Shown: positions 7,086 to 16,983, counted from the stretch's first letter. The stretch: DNA of 64,000 nt from Pseudomonas asiatica (GCF_009932335.1 NZ_BLJF01000001.1:1488001-1552000), one strand, 5' to 3'. Notes: a model not told the origin generated them from the letters alone. Made by a program: numbers and translations.

Positions 7086-8993
7086 ATGCAGCGTTCGATC
7101 GCTACCGTGTCCTTGAGCGGCACCCTGCCGGAAAAGCTCGAAGCCATCGCCGCCGCCGGTTTTGACGGCGTCGAGATCTTCGAAAACGACCTGCTCTATT
7201 ACGCCGGCAGCCCGCGCCAGGTACGGCAGATGTGCGCCGACCTGGGTATTGCCATCACCCTGTTCCAGCCGTTCCGCGATTTCGAGGGTTGCCGCCGCGA
7301 CCGCCTGCAGAAGAACCTCGACCGCGCCGAGCGCAAGTTCGACCTGATGCAGGAACTGGGCACCGACCTGGTGCTGGTATGCAGCAACGTCCAGGCCGAT
7401 GCCCTGGGTGAAGAGCAATTGCTGGTCGACGACCTGCGCCTGCTGGCCGAGCACGCCGGCAAACGCGGCCTGCGCATTGGCTACGAAGCCCTGGCCTGGG
7501 GCCGCCACGTCAACACCTACCAGCAAGTCTGGAACCTGGTGCGCCAGGCCGACCACCCGGCCCTCGGGGTGATCCTCGACAGCTTCCACACCTTGTCGCT
7601 CAAGGGCGACCCGAGCGCGATCCGCGATATCCCCGGCGACAAGATCTTCTTCGTGCAAATGGCTGACGCGCCGATCCTGGCCATGGATGTGCTGGAGTGG
7701 AGCCGCCACTTCCGCTGCTTCCCGGGGCAGGGCGAGATGGACATGGCCGGTTTCCTGGCGCCGATCCTTGCCACCGGCTACCGTGGGCCGCTGTCGCTGG
7801 AAATCTTCAACGACGGCTTCCGCGCCGCACCGCCCCGGCAGAATGCCGCCGACGGCCTGCGTTCGCTGCTGTATCTCGAAGAGCACACCCGCCTGCGCCT
7901 GGAGCAGGAAGGTACCTCGATCGAGCCCGGTGTGCTGTTCACCCCACCGGCGGCCAGTGCCTATGACGGCGTGGAGTTCCTCGAGTTTGCAGTCGACGAA
8001 GCCGTCGGCGCGCGCCTGGGCAGCTGGCTGAAGCGCCTGGGCTTTGCCGATGCCGGCAAGCACCGCAGCAAAGAGGTGCAGTTGCTGCGCCAGGGCGATA
8101 TCAACATTGTGCTGAACGCTGAACCCTATTCCTTCGGCCACAACTTCTTCGAGGCCCACGGGCCGTCGCTGTGTGCCACCGCGCTGCGGGTCAAGGACCA
8201 GCAAGCCGCCCTGAAGCGCGCCACCGCCTTCCGTGGCCAGCCATTCCGTGGCCTGGTCGGGCCCAACGAGTGCGAAGTGCCGGCGGTACGTGCGCCAGAT
8301 GGCAGCCTGCTGTACCTGGTGGAGCAGGGCACTGCCGGCCAGACCCTGTACGACACCGATTTCAGCCTGGACAAGAACGCCACCGCCACCGGCGGCCTGC
8401 GCCGTATCGACCACATGGCCCTGGCCCTGCCGGCCGAGTCGCTGGACAGCTGGGTGCTGTTCTACAAGAGCCTGTTCGATTTCGAAGCCGATGACGAAGT
8501 GGTGCTGCCGGACCCGTACGGCCTGGTCAAGAGCCGCGCGCTGCGTAGCCAATGCGGCACCCTTCGCCTGCCGCTGAACATCTCGGAAAACCGCAACACC
8601 GCCATCGCCCATGCGCTGTCCAGCTATCGTGGTTCGGGCGTGCACCACATCGCTTTCGATTGCGACGACATCTTCCGCGAAGTGGCGCGGGCCAAACTGG
8701 CCGGGGTACCGTTGCTGGAGATCCCGCTGAACTACTACGACGACCTGGCGGCGCGTTTCGATTTCGACGACGAGTTCCTCAGCGAACTGGCCTACTACAA
8801 CGTGCTGTACGACCGCGATGCCCAGGGTGGCGAGCTGTTCCACGTGTATACCGAGCCGTTCGAAGAGCGTTTCTTCTTCGAGATCATCCAGCGCAAGGGG
8901 GGGTATGCCGGTTACGGTGCGGCCAACGTTGCGGTGCGCCTGGCGGCCATGGCCAAGGCCCGCAGCGGGGCGGCGCGCAAGCCAGTCCTCTGA
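7086..8993 (+). CDS. quiC: 3-dehydroshikimate dehydratase, fused to an HPPD-like VOC domain
   Basis: A 635-residue protein converting 3-dehydroshikimate to protocatechuate, linking quinate/shikimate use to the beta-ketoadipate pathway. Residues about 1-275 form a sugar-isomerase-like TIM barrel (MQRSIATVSLSGTLPEKLEAI). The metal ligands known for this family are present at their usual numbers: E134, D165, Q191 and E239. Residues about 290-630 form a double VOC module resembling 4-hydroxyphenylpyruvate dioxygenase (GGLRRIDHMALALP, HHIAFDCDDIF, and FFFEIIQRKGGYAGYG near the end). From memory, P. putida QuiC1 has exactly this fusion and the second domain has no settled activity. The ATG at 7086 starts the conserved N-terminus; the frame extends upstream only through REP sequence. 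Confidence 0.92.
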   Translation: MQRSIATVSLSGTLPEKLEAIAAAGFDGVEIFENDLLYYAGSPRQVRQMCADLGIAITLFQPFRDFEGCRRDRLQKNLDRAERKFDLMQELGTDLVLVCSNVQADALGEEQLLVDDLRLLAEHAGKRGLRIGYEALAWGRHVNTYQQVWNLVRQADHPALGVILDSFHTLSLKGDPSAIRDIPGDKIFFVQMADAPILAMDVLEWSRHFRCFPGQGEMDMAGFLAPILATGYRGPLSLEIFNDGFRAAPPRQNAADGLRSLLYLEEHTRLRLEQEGTSIEPGVLFTPPAASAYDGVEFLEFAVDEAVGARLGSWLKRLGFADAGKHRSKEVQLLRQGDINIVLNAEPYSFGHNFFEAHGPSLCATALRVKDQQAALKRATAFRGQPFRGLVGPNECEVPAVRAPDGSLLYLVEQGTAGQTLYDTDFSLDKNATATGGLRRIDHMALALPAESLDSWVLFYKSLFDFEADDEVVLPDPYGLVKSRALRSQCGTLRLPLNISENRNTAIAHALSSYRGSGVHHIAFDCDDIFREVARAKLAGVPLLEIPLNYYDDLAARFDFDDEFLSELAYYNVLYDRDAQGGELFHVYTEPFEERFFFEIIQRKGGYAGYGAANVAVRLAAMAKARSGAARKPVL

Positions 8994-9009
8994 GCCCGGC
9001 GCGGTCCCT

Positions 9010-9122
9010 GTAGGAGCGGCCTTGTGTCGCGATGGGCCGCAAAGCGGCCCCAGGATTTCAGCAGCACCGCATGAATCCTGGGGTCGCTTTGCGGCCCATC
9101 GCGACACAAGGCCGCTCCTACA
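9010..9122. repeat. REP pair (inverted), GTAGGAGCGGCCTTGTGTCGCGA type
   Basis: Long imperfect palindrome made of two facing REP copies with extended arms (GATGGGCCGCAAAGCGGCC and complement). It lies between the convergent ends of quiC and the methyltransferase gene and probably serves as a bidirectional transcript end. Confidence 0.9.
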
Positions 9123-9137
9123 CCGACCGCGTATGCT

Positions 9138-9812
9138 TCAAGAGCGTTCGGCCACCAACAGCAGCGACTGTGGCAGCGCACTCTGGGGGTGCTGTGGCTC
9201 CTGCAGGCTGACCAGCCGCAACCCCGCCATGTCCAGCGCGTTCAACCAGCTGGCCAGGGTGCGGAAGTACCACGGCATCACCTGCCAATCCCCGCCGAAC
9301 CCGGCAAACGACTCTTCCCGCCAGCCATCCTGGTAATCGCCATCCGCCACGCTCCACGGGTGCAGGGTCTGGATCACCAGTGCACCGCCAGGCGCCAGCA
9401 AGGCATTCATCGCTGCCAGCAGCGGGATGATGTCCTGCTGCAACAGGGCGAAGTTGGCACAGATCAGGTCATAGTCCTTGCCAATATAGGCCTGCGCAGC
9501 GGCCAGCTGTGCATAGCTGGCCAGGTGCACCTCGGCGGAACCCGCAGCACGCGCGGCATCCACCAGCGCCCGGTCACCGTCCACACCTACCGCCTCGACA
9601 CCCCGGTCGCCCAGCGCGCGCAGCAGCCAACCTTCACCACAGCCCAGGTCGAGCACCCGTTCGGGCTGGCGGCCCAGGATCGCCAGCAGGATGGCCTGGT
9701 CGGTAACCTGGCGACGGCTCTCGATACTGCCGCTGCGCACCGCATCGATCCAGGCCTGGGCGTTGTGCTGCCAGCTGTCGAGCAAGGCGTCTTCAGGGTT
9801 GCGCATGTTCAT
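9138..9812 (-). CDS. Class I SAM-dependent methyltransferase
   Basis: A 224-residue Rossmann-fold methyltransferase. Motif I is VLDLGCGEGWLLRALG (about residues 53-68), the acidic end of strand 2 is VGVDGD, and motif IV appears as YDLICANFALLQQD. The C-terminal part has no membrane segment, so it should be cytoplasmic. The substrate cannot be inferred: small-molecule and tRNA or protein methyltransferases share these motifs, although the N-terminal DSWQHNAQAWIDAV recalls the small-molecule UbiE/Methyltransf_11-like group. It is preceded by GGAGATGAAC and is the only gene between two REP pairs. Confidence 0.8.
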   Translation of the reverse strand: MNMRNPEDALLDSWQHNAQAWIDAVRSGSIESRRQVTDQAILLAILGRQPERVLDLGCGEGWLLRALGDRGVEAVGVDGDRALVDAARAAGSAEVHLASYAQLAAAQAYIGKDYDLICANFALLQQDIIPLLAAMNALLAPGGALVIQTLHPWSVADGDYQDGWREESFAGFGGDWQVMPWYFRTLASWLNALDMAGLRLVSLQEPQHPQSALPQSLLLVAERS

Positions 9813-9857
9813 CTCCGTTGGATTGGAGATAGGCCCTGCGACCTATCACTACCCTCT

Positions 9858-9950
9858 GTAGGAGCAGCCTTGTGCTGCGAAGAGGTCAGTATGGCAGACA
9901 GATTTCCGCCAGCCATGCGGGCATCTTCGCAGCACCAGGCTGCTCCTACA
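9858..9950. repeat. REP pair (inverted), GTAGGAGCAGCCTTGTGCTGCGA type
   Basis: Two facing copies of a third REP subtype, with core GCAGCCTTGTGCTGC, lie between the chromate transporter stop and the methyltransferase start. The right copy has one altered base (CACCAGGCTGC). Confidence 0.85.
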
Positions 9951-11304
9951 GTGGGCTCGACAGATGGGTGGCAAGCCCCGCCAGGGCACAGGCTATCAAC
10001 ACCTGGATCACCCCACGCTTGTAACGGAACAGCGCCACCGCCGCCGCCAGCGCAATCAGCGCCGAAGGCCAGTCGAACCGCCCGTCGAAACCGGCCGGCC
10101 ACAATACGTGGTAGCCGAAGAACAGCGCGAGGTTGAGGATCACGCCCACTACCGCCGCGGTTATCCCGGTCAGCGGGGCGGTGAATTTGAGTTCGTTGTG
10201 GGTCGATTCCACCAGCGGGCCACCGGCCAGGATGAACAGGAACGAGGGCAGGAAGGTGAACCAGGTCACCAGGCTCGCCGCTACCGCGCCGGCCATGAAC
10301 GCCTGGTCGGTGCCGAACATGGGGTGCAGGTAGCCACCGACGAAGCCGACGAAGGCCACCACCATGATCAGCGGCCCGGGGGTGGTTTCCCCCAACGCCA
10401 GGCCATCGATCATCTGCGTCGGCGACAGCCAGCCGTAATGGCCGACGGCCCCCTGGTAGACGTAGGGCAGCACCGCGTAGGCGCCGCCGAAGGTCAGCAA
10501 TGCCGCCTTGGTGAAGAACCAGCCCATTTGCGTCAAGGTGCCTTGCCAGCCAAAGGTAGCCATCAGTACACCCATGGGCAGCAGCCACAGCGCGGCACCC
10601 ACCAGCAGCAGGCCCAGCAGCCGCCCCCAGCTGAAGCGGGCGTGCTCTGGCGCCGGTGTGTCGTCGTCGATCACGGCCGGGCCATGGCTGGCCCTGGCTG
10701 CGCCGTGGCCACCACCAGGCGCGAACTGCCCCGGTAGCAGCCGCCCGCCGATATGGCCCAGCAGCGCGGCCGCCAGCACGATCAGCGGGAAGGGAACGTC
10801 GAGCGCGAAAATGGCCACGAACGAGGCCGCGGCAATGGCCCACAACCAGCCGTTTTTCAGGGCGCGCGTGCCAATCCGATGTGCGGCATGCACGACGATG
10901 GCGGTCACGGCCGGCTTGATCCCGTAGAAAATACCAGCCACCACCGGCACTTCGCCCCAGGCCAGATAGACCCACGACAGGCCGATCAGGATGAACAGCG
11001 ACGGCAGTACGAACAGGGTGCCGGCAATCACCCCGCCCCAGGTGCGGTGCATCAGCCAGCCAATGTAGGTGGCCAGTTGCTGGGCCTCGGGGCCAGGCAG
11101 CAGCATGCAGTAGTTGAGGGCATGCAGAAAGCGCCGCTCGCTGATCCAGCGGCGCCGCTCCACCAGTTCCTGATGCATGATCGCTATCTGCCCCGCCGGG
11201 CCGCCGAAGCTGATGAAACCCAGCTTCAGCCAGAACAGCAAGGCCTCGATCCGGCTGATGTGACCACGCGTTTGCTCGGCGGCGCCTTGCAGGTGTTCCG
11301 TCAT
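9946..11304 (-). CDS. chrA: Chromate transporter, long-chain CHR family
   Basis: A 452-residue membrane protein made of two homologous CHR domains. The first carries [18 protein letters not shown] and [15 protein letters not shown]; the second carries [20 protein letters not shown] and [18 protein letters not shown]. These paired FGGP/PGP signatures define ChrA, which exports chromate (and probably sulfate-like anions) across the inner membrane. A hydrophilic His/Gly-rich linker near residues 180-225 separates the halves. No chrB-type regulator is next to it. The diguanylate cyclase gene lies 17 bp upstream on the same strand, so the two may be cotranscribed. The 3' end overlaps a REP arm by a few bases. 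Confidence 0.9.
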   Translation of the reverse strand: MTEHLQGAAEQTRGHISRIEALLFWLKLGFISFGGPAGQIAIMHQELVERRRWISERRFLHALNYCMLLPGPEAQQLATYIGWLMHRTWGGVIAGTLFVLPSLFILIGLSWVYLAWGEVPVVAGIFYGIKPAVTAIVVHAAHRIGTRALKNGWLWAIAAASFVAIFALDVPFPLIVLAAALLGHIGGRLLPGQFAPGGGHGAARASHGPAVIDDDTPAPEHARFSWGRLLGLLLVGAALWLLPMGVLMATFGWQGTLTQMGWFFTKAALLTFGGAYAVLPYVYQGAVGHYGWLSPTQMIDGLALGETTPGPLIMVVAFVGFVGGYLHPMFGTDQAFMAGAVAASLVTWFTFLPSFLFILAGGPLVESTHNELKFTAPLTGITAAVVGVILNLALFFGYHVLWPAGFDGRFDWPSALIALAAAVALFRYKRGVIQVLIACALAGLATHLSSPL

Positions 11305-11321
11305 TTTCTTCCCTTTGGTAT

Positions 11322-12212
11322 TCAGCTGGCCGCAGCGCGCTGTCGCTTGATCCGGTACATATCGCCATCAGCATGGCGCAGCAGCATGTCGGCATCATTG
11401 CCGTCTTCGGGGAAACGGGCCACGCCAATGCTGCAGGACGGCGCTCCGATGCCTGCAAACTCGGCGCCGAGTGGCTCGGCCATGGCTGCCAGGATACGTG
11501 CCACCTGCTCGACAATGGCCTCTGGTGAGGCGTAGTCGGTCAACAGCACGGTGAACTCGTCACCGCCCATCCGCGCCACTGTATCGGTCGCCCCAACGCA
11601 GCCTTCCAGGCGCCGCGCCAGGGTGCACAGCACCCGGTCGCCCACGCTGTGGCCGTGGTTGTCGTTGATATCCTTGAAGTCGTTGATATCGATGAACAGC
11701 AACGCCAGCGGATGGTTGTGGTGCCGGGCCGCGACAAGTGCGGTGCCCAGCCGCTCATTGAACATGGCCCGGTTGGCCAGGCGAGTCAGCGGGTCATGGT
11801 GGGCCAGGAAACGCAATTCTTCCTCGGCCTGGTGTTGGGCGGTGATATCCCGCGCTACACCAATGCGGGCATTGGCCTCATCGGACCAGGAGGCCGACCA
11901 CAGGATATGCACGATACTGCCATCCTTGCGGATGTAGCGGTTACGGAAGTCGTAATGGGGTTGGCCGTTCATCACCCGTACGATCGACGCGCGGGTAATC
12001 GCCAGGTCGTCAGGGTGCATGTAGTCGGTGATCGGGGTGCCGATCAGCTCGCAGGCCTGGTAGCCCAGCAGCGCCTCGCAGGCATCGCTGACGAAAACGA
12101 TCTGGTTGTCCCTGTCGACCACGAACACCGTGTCCAGCATCAGGTGGATCAGCCTGGGGTATAACGATTGCAGGTCTACGGGCATGGGGCATGGCGTCCG
12201 CGGCGGGGTCAC
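11322..12212 (-). CDS. PAS-GGDEF diguanylate cyclase
   Basis: A 296-residue cytoplasmic signalling protein. A PAS domain (about residues 10-125, [22 protein letters not shown]) is followed by a PAC-like segment ([12 protein letters not shown]) and a GGDEF domain (about 133-295). The active-site motif GGDEF is intact at 216-220, so it should make cyclic di-GMP from GTP. The allosteric inhibitory RxxD normally found five residues before GGDEF is missing (GATD), so product inhibition through the classical I-site is not expected. No transmembrane segment is seen. It lies between chrA and the type I secretion genes. A link to secretion or biofilm control is an inference from neighbourhood only. 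Confidence 0.88.
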   Translation of the reverse strand: MTPPRTPCPMPVDLQSLYPRLIHLMLDTVFVVDRDNQIVFVSDACEALLGYQACELIGTPITDYMHPDDLAITRASIVRVMNGQPHYDFRNRYIRKDGSIVHILWSASWSDEANARIGVARDITAQHQAEEELRFLAHHDPLTRLANRAMFNERLGTALVAARHHNHPLALLFIDINDFKDINDNHGHSVGDRVLCTLARRLEGCVGATDTVARMGGDEFTVLLTDYASPEAIVEQVARILAAMAEPLGAEFAGIGAPSCSIGVARFPEDGNDADMLLRHADGDMYRIKRQRAAAS

Positions 12213-12275
12213 CGATCATAGCCTGAAATGGAACAAAATGCGGTAGGCGCCGCTGTGGGAGCGGGCCGCCGATAG

Positions 12276-13604
12276 TCAGTTGCTTACTATCAGTTCCGGC
12301 CCGAGGTAATCGTTGATCTGCTGGATATCGTCATCTCCCAGGCTGCCCACCGACGATGCCAGGCGCAGCCGCGACATCAGGTAGTTCAGCTTCGCCTCGA
12401 ACAGGTCATGCCGGGCGTCAAAAAGCAATTCCTCGGCATTGAGCACATCCGAGTTGGTGCTGGTGCCGCCCTCCCTGAAGCCCTTGCGGGCCGAAAGCAG
12501 CGAGCGTTCGTTGGATGCCACGGCCTTTTCCAGCGCCTGGATGCGCAAGGCGCCACTCTGTACGCCGCGGTACTCGCGGGTGGTGTCGGAGATCACTTCC
12601 TGGCGCGTGGCATCCAGTTCATCCAGTGCCTTGGAACTGTTGGCACTGGCCTGGCGGGTGAGGGCGCTGGTGCTGCCGCCGCTGTATAGTGGAATGTTCA
12701 GCTCCAGCCCGATCGAGCTGTAGTGGTTGCGCTGGTTCAGTTCGGAGATCGACTGGCTGCTGCCGGCGGTATAGCCCGCCACGAAATCCAGGGTCGGCCA
12801 GTGCCCGGCGCGGGCGCGTTTCACTTCTTCTTCGGCCAGCTCGTAGTTGTGCCGGCGCGCATGGATCAACGGGCTGTCGGCCTGGGCCTTGACCAGCCAG
12901 TCCTGCAGGTTGCCCGGCATCAGCGGCGGTGTGTTGAAGCCCGGCTGCAAGGTGGTCAGCGACTCCGGCGTTTCACCAATGTATTCCTCCAGCTTGCGGC
13001 GGGCGTTGACCAGGTTGTCCTGGGCCTCGATCAGGTCGGCCTCGGCCAGGTCGCGACGGGCTATCGACTCGTCGATGTCGGTGATGGTGCCGGCGCCCAG
13101 CTCCATGCGCCGCTTTGCCGACGCCAGCTGCTCTTCGAAAGCATTCAGCTTGGCCTTGGCCAGGGTGATGGTTTCGCTGGCCAGCAGCACGTCGAAGTAG
13201 GCATCGGCCAGGCGCACCGCAGCGTCCTGGGTCTTGGCATCGAACACCGCCACGCTGTAGTCGGCACGTTGCTGGCCCTGATGGTATTCGGCCATCTTCT
13301 GCTTGTTGAACAGCGGTTGGCGCAACCGCACGTTGGCACCCTTGGAGTCATAGTCCAGGTCGTTGTCCCGGCCACTCTGACGCTGGCTGCCATTGACCTT
13401 GTTGAAGTAACCCACAGCGTTGATCTGCGGCAGCAGGCCGGCCTGGCCGATGGCGCGGTTCTCGCTGCCGGCTTCTTTCTCGTGCACCGCGGCGCGGTAG
13501 ATCGGGCCCTGGTACTGCAGCAGGTCCCAGGCTTGCTTCAGGTCCATGGCACTGGCCTGTACGGACAACCCCAACAGGCACAACATCAGGCACGGGCGAT
13601 TCAT
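12276..13604 (-). CDS. TolC-family outer membrane channel of a type I secretion system
   Basis: A 442-residue TolC/AprF-type protein. It starts with a signal peptide (MNRPCLMLCLLGLSVQASA) followed by the family opening MDLKQAWDLLQYQGP. Long heptad-rich helices (for example LAEADLIEAQDNLVNARRKLEEYIG) and the repeated halves match trimeric channel-tunnel proteins. It is the last gene of a three-gene operon (ATPase, adaptor, channel), with only one base between the adaptor stop and this start. It should provide the outer membrane exit for the giant peroxidase encoded divergently. From memory the KT2440 equivalents are PP_2558-PP_2560. Confidence 0.9.
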   Translation of the reverse strand: MNRPCLMLCLLGLSVQASAMDLKQAWDLLQYQGPIYRAAVHEKEAGSENRAIGQAGLLPQINAVGYFNKVNGSQRQSGRDNDLDYDSKGANVRLRQPLFNKQKMAEYHQGQQRADYSVAVFDAKTQDAAVRLADAYFDVLLASETITLAKAKLNAFEEQLASAKRRMELGAGTITDIDESIARRDLAEADLIEAQDNLVNARRKLEEYIGETPESLTTLQPGFNTPPLMPGNLQDWLVKAQADSPLIHARRHNYELAEEEVKRARAGHWPTLDFVAGYTAGSSQSISELNQRNHYSSIGLELNIPLYSGGSTSALTRQASANSSKALDELDATRQEVISDTTREYRGVQSGALRIQALEKAVASNERSLLSARKGFREGGTSTNSDVLNAEELLFDARHDLFEAKLNYLMSRLRLASSVGSLGDDDIQQINDYLGPELIVSN

Positions 13605-13605
13605 G

Positions 13606-14946
13606 TCATTGCTCCTTGAACGAGGCGTCCACGCGTTCGAGCATCGGCTTGAGCAGGTAGCTGAGCAGGTTGCGCTCGCCGGTCTTGATGGTGACGGTGG
13701 CCGGCATCCCGGGGCGGATATGGTTGCTGCCCAGCAGGGCCATGCCGTCCTGCGTCACTTCCACCTGGGCCAGGTAGTACGGCTGCTTGCTTTCTTCGTC
13801 CATCAGGCGGTCGGCGGAGATGGTCTTGACCCGCCCCGGGATATTCGGCGTCTTCGCATGGTTGAAGGCCGGGAAGGCCAGGTCCACGTTCAAGCCCGGC
13901 ACCATCTTGTCGATGGCCTGCACCGGGATCATCGCGTCCACCTGCAACGGCTGGTCCAGCGGTACCACCTCCATGATCTTGGCCCCTGGCTGGATGATGC
14001 CGCCGACCGTGGCGATGCTCAGGGCCTGGACCATGCCGTCGATCGGCGAGCGGATCACCGTATGGGTCACTTCGTAGTCCAGCGCGCGCAGGCGATCGGC
14101 CAGGGTGGTGTTCTCCTTGGCGGTATCGGTCAGCTGCGATTCCACTTCCTTGAGGTAGTCGTGCTGGCGTTGCAGGATGCGCAGCTTGATCTCGGTGGCC
14201 TGGCTGCGCGCCCGGGCAATGTTGTTGAGGTTTTCGGCCTGGCCGGCGGACAGGTCGGCATTGTTGCGCTCCAGCTCCAGCAGGCGGTTGCGTGGTACAT
14301 AGCCTTCGGCGGCGAGCACGCGTGTGCCTTGCAGTTCCTGGTTGAGGAAGCCGATCTGCGAGGCGCGGGCGCCGTACACCTGCTGCAGGCCCTTGAGCTG
14401 CACCGCCGTGGCAGCCAGGTTTTCCTCGAGGATGCTCAGTTCGCCAGCCAGGCCCGCGCGGCGGGTGTCCAGCAGGCGCTGTTGCAGGTCCATGGCTGCC
14501 AGCAGGCGCGGGTCGCCGCCGTAGTGCTTGAGCAGGGCAGGGTCGAAGGTGACCTGGTCGCGGCCATCGCGCTCGGCTTCCAGGCGGTTCTCCACGGTCT
14601 TGCTGACGATGTACTGGGCACTGACCGCACCCTGTTCGGCCACCGCGCGCAGGGCGTCCAGGCGTACCACCTCCTGGCCTTTCTTCACAACATCGCCTTC
14701 ACGCACCAGGATCGCCTCGACCGTGCCGCCGGTCAGGTGCTGCACGGCCTTGCGGTTGCTGCTGACCTTGACGGTACCGGTGGCGACCACACCGGCATCC
14801 AGCGGCGCCAGGCCCGACCACAGCAGGAAACCGCCAAAGCCGGCGACGACCAGCCACACGCCCCAGCGTGCCGGCCGATGAATGTCCAGGTCGATCTCGT
14901 TGCGAGCCTCGGCGGGAATCAACTCGGTGTGTTGGGTCATCTGCAT
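13606..14946 (-). CDS. HlyD-family membrane fusion protein of a type I secretion system
   Basis: A 446-residue periplasmic adaptor. One membrane anchor lies at about residues 29-50 (WGVWLVVAGFGGFLLWSG), followed by the lipoyl-like half (VVATGTVKVSSNRKAVQHL), a long coiled coil, and the returning beta-barrel portion with VIRSPIDGMVQAL and the PrtE/AprE-type signature near the end (GMPATVTIKTGERNLLSYLL). It links the ATPase to the TolC-like channel. GGAGTG precedes the chosen start and only six bases separate it from the ATPase stop, which supports one operon. Confidence 0.92.
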   Translation of the reverse strand: MQMTQHTELIPAEARNEIDLDIHRPARWGVWLVVAGFGGFLLWSGLAPLDAGVVATGTVKVSSNRKAVQHLTGGTVEAILVREGDVVKKGQEVVRLDALRAVAEQGAVSAQYIVSKTVENRLEAERDGRDQVTFDPALLKHYGGDPRLLAAMDLQQRLLDTRRAGLAGELSILEENLAATAVQLKGLQQVYGARASQIGFLNQELQGTRVLAAEGYVPRNRLLELERNNADLSAGQAENLNNIARARSQATEIKLRILQRQHDYLKEVESQLTDTAKENTTLADRLRALDYEVTHTVIRSPIDGMVQALSIATVGGIIQPGAKIMEVVPLDQPLQVDAMIPVQAIDKMVPGLNVDLAFPAFNHAKTPNIPGRVKTISADRLMDEESKQPYYLAQVEVTQDGMALLGSNHIRPGMPATVTIKTGERNLLSYLLKPMLERVDASFKEQ

Positions 14947-14952
14947 GATCGG

Positions 14953-16689
14953 TCACTCCCGTACTTTTACCGACGCCAGCGGCGCAGCGGTCGCCGTCGG
15001 GATCACGCTGGCCTTGCGCAGCGCCGCGAACACTTCGTCACGGCTGCCGAGCATGTGCACGGCACCGTCACGCAGCATCAGCACCTTGTCGACCGCGCAC
15101 AGCACATTGGGCCGGTGGGAAATCAGGATTACCGTGGCCCCGCGCGCCTTGAGTTCGGCCAACGCATCGACCAACGCCTTTTCGCCAACGTCATCGAGGT
15201 TGGCGTTGGGCTCGTCCAGCACCACCAGGTTCGGCTCGCCATACAGCGCGCGGGCCAGTGCGATGCGTTGCTTCTGGCCACCGGAGAGCGGGCTGCCGTC
15301 GGCTGCCAGACGGGTGTCGTAGCCCTGCGGGAAGCGCAGGATCATGTCGTGCACACCGCTGCTGCGGGCAGCGCGGATCACCGCTTCGCTGTCCACTTCG
15401 GCAAAGCGTGCGATGTTTTCGGCGATGGTGCCCTCGAACAACTCCACGTCCTGCGGCAGATAGCCGAGCCACGGGCCGAGTTCGGCCTTGTTCCAGGTGA
15501 AGATGTCGGCGCCGTCCAGGCGCACCTTGCCGGCCTGGGTCGGCCACACGCCTACCAGCAGGCGGGCGAGGGTGGATTTGCCCGAAGCCGACGGGCCGAT
15601 GATGCCCAGGCTTTCACCCGGGACCAGGCTGAAGCTGACCCCGCGCACGATGCTGTTGCTGGTGCCGGGAGCACCGGCAACCACGTTTTCCACGGCCAGC
15701 ATGCCCATTGGCCGTTGCAGCGACATGCTTGGTGGCCGCTGCGGGTAGTCGTGCAGCAGATCGTTGAGCCGGCCCCAGGCGGAGCGGCTGCCTTGCAGTT
15801 GCTTCCACGCGGCGATCACCTGTTCTACCGGGGCCAGGGCGCGGCCGGTGAGGATCGAGCAGGCGATCATCATGCCGGGGGTGATCTTGCCTTCGATCGC
15901 CAGCAGTGCGCCGGCGCCGAGGATCACCGATTGCAAGGTAATGCGCACGAAGCGCCCGGTGCTACTGATGATCGCCGCGCGGTCGGAGGCCAGGGTCTGC
16001 ATCTGCAGGATGCGCAAATGGCCCTGAAACCAGCGCTTGCCGATCGCCGGCAGCATGCCCATGGCTTCGATCACTTCGGCATTGCGCAGGTTGTTGTTGG
16101 CGTAGCTGGCCGACGACAGGGCTGCCTGGTTGGCTTCGGCCAAGGGTTTTTGCGTGGCCTTCTCGGTGAGGTAGGCCAGGCCCACCAGGATCAGCGAACC
16201 GATCAACGTCACCAGCCCCAGCAGTGGGTGGATCAGGTAGCAGACCAGCAGGTAGATCGGCGTCCACGGGGCATCGAAGAAGGCGAACAGGCCGTTGCCG
16301 GTGAGAAATTGCCGTACCTGGGCCAGGTCCTGCAGGGCCTGGGCCGGGTTACCGCCGGCGCGGCTCAGGTTGCGTTCGAAGGCAGCGCTGAAGATGCGTC
16401 GGTTCAGATCCATGTCGAGGAAGTTGCCGACCCGGATCAGTACGCGGGTGCGGACCATCTCCAGGGCCGACATCAGCATGAACAAGCCGATCACCAGCAA
16501 GGTGAGCATGGTCAGGGTGGTGACGTTGCGGCTGACCAGGGCGCGGTCGTACACCTGCAACATATAAATAGCTGGCGTCAACATCATGACGTTAATGACA
16601 CCGCTGAAGGCGGCCAGGGCAAAAAAGCTGCGGCGCAGGCGGAACAGCACGTCGGCCAACTCGGAACGAGTGCGTGGTGGCTTGTGCAT
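14953..16689 (-). CDS. Type I secretion ABC transporter (PrtD/AprD type)
   Basis: A 578-residue half-transporter: membrane domain (about residues 15-300, with SGVINVMMLTPAIYMLQVYDR) and nucleotide-binding domain (about 330-560). The ATPase motifs are complete: Walker A GPSASGKSTL, signature LSGGQKQRIALARAL, Walker B LVVLDEPNANLD and switch histidine region ISHRP. There is no N-terminal C39 peptidase domain, so the substrate leader is not cleaved, as usual for RTX exporters. The ATG at 16689 is preceded by GGAGGCCCCCG; the frame runs 43 codons further upstream without a site. This is the first gene of the operon and faces the peroxidase gene. Confidence 0.92.
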   Translation of the reverse strand: MHKPPRTRSELADVLFRLRRSFFALAAFSGVINVMMLTPAIYMLQVYDRALVSRNVTTLTMLTLLVIGLFMLMSALEMVRTRVLIRVGNFLDMDLNRRIFSAAFERNLSRAGGNPAQALQDLAQVRQFLTGNGLFAFFDAPWTPIYLLVCYLIHPLLGLVTLIGSLILVGLAYLTEKATQKPLAEANQAALSSASYANNNLRNAEVIEAMGMLPAIGKRWFQGHLRILQMQTLASDRAAIISSTGRFVRITLQSVILGAGALLAIEGKITPGMMIACSILTGRALAPVEQVIAAWKQLQGSRSAWGRLNDLLHDYPQRPPSMSLQRPMGMLAVENVVAGAPGTSNSIVRGVSFSLVPGESLGIIGPSASGKSTLARLLVGVWPTQAGKVRLDGADIFTWNKAELGPWLGYLPQDVELFEGTIAENIARFAEVDSEAVIRAARSSGVHDMILRFPQGYDTRLAADGSPLSGGQKQRIALARALYGEPNLVVLDEPNANLDDVGEKALVDALAELKARGATVILISHRPNVLCAVDKVLMLRDGAVHMLGSRDEVFAALRKASVIPTATAAPLASVKVRE

Positions 16690-16954
16690 CGGGGGCCTCC
16701 CTTTATCACAAACGGGAAGCCCTTGCGGCGGCCCGTACAGCGGTAGTTGTGGCTTCTGGTCGGCTCGCAGGCGGGTCGCTCTGAGGGCGAATGGTCCAAA
16801 ACGCTGCGTTGCTCCCACATGCTGGAGCGTAGGTTGCAGTGAAACACTCGGTAATATCTTTTCGCTCTATAAAATCGTTGAACTTTTCATAAGTCTCAGA
16901 AAAACAGTAAGTTGAGTCGCATTATCGATGCTGAACGAATTTTTTGACGGGATA

Positions 16955-16983
16955 TTGACAAGGTTTTCTTCTGCGACTTTAGT
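16955..16983 (+). promoter_or_regulatory. Candidate sigma-70 promoter for pehA
   Basis: TTGACA, a 17-bp spacer and TTTAGT lie in the AT-rich part of the divergent region, on the strand of pehA. A second TTGAC occurs 11 bp upstream (16944), roughly one helical turn away, which could mark an activator site. The -10 element is a weak match. If used, it gives a leader of about 245 nt that contains the REP at 17070. Confidence 0.4.

Noticed and set aside
13546..16746. 1,066-codon plus-strand frame opposite the type I secretion operon
   Set aside because: Antisense to three clearly conserved genes with complete motifs; composition rich in Gln, His, Arg and Gly typical of GC-driven shadow frames.
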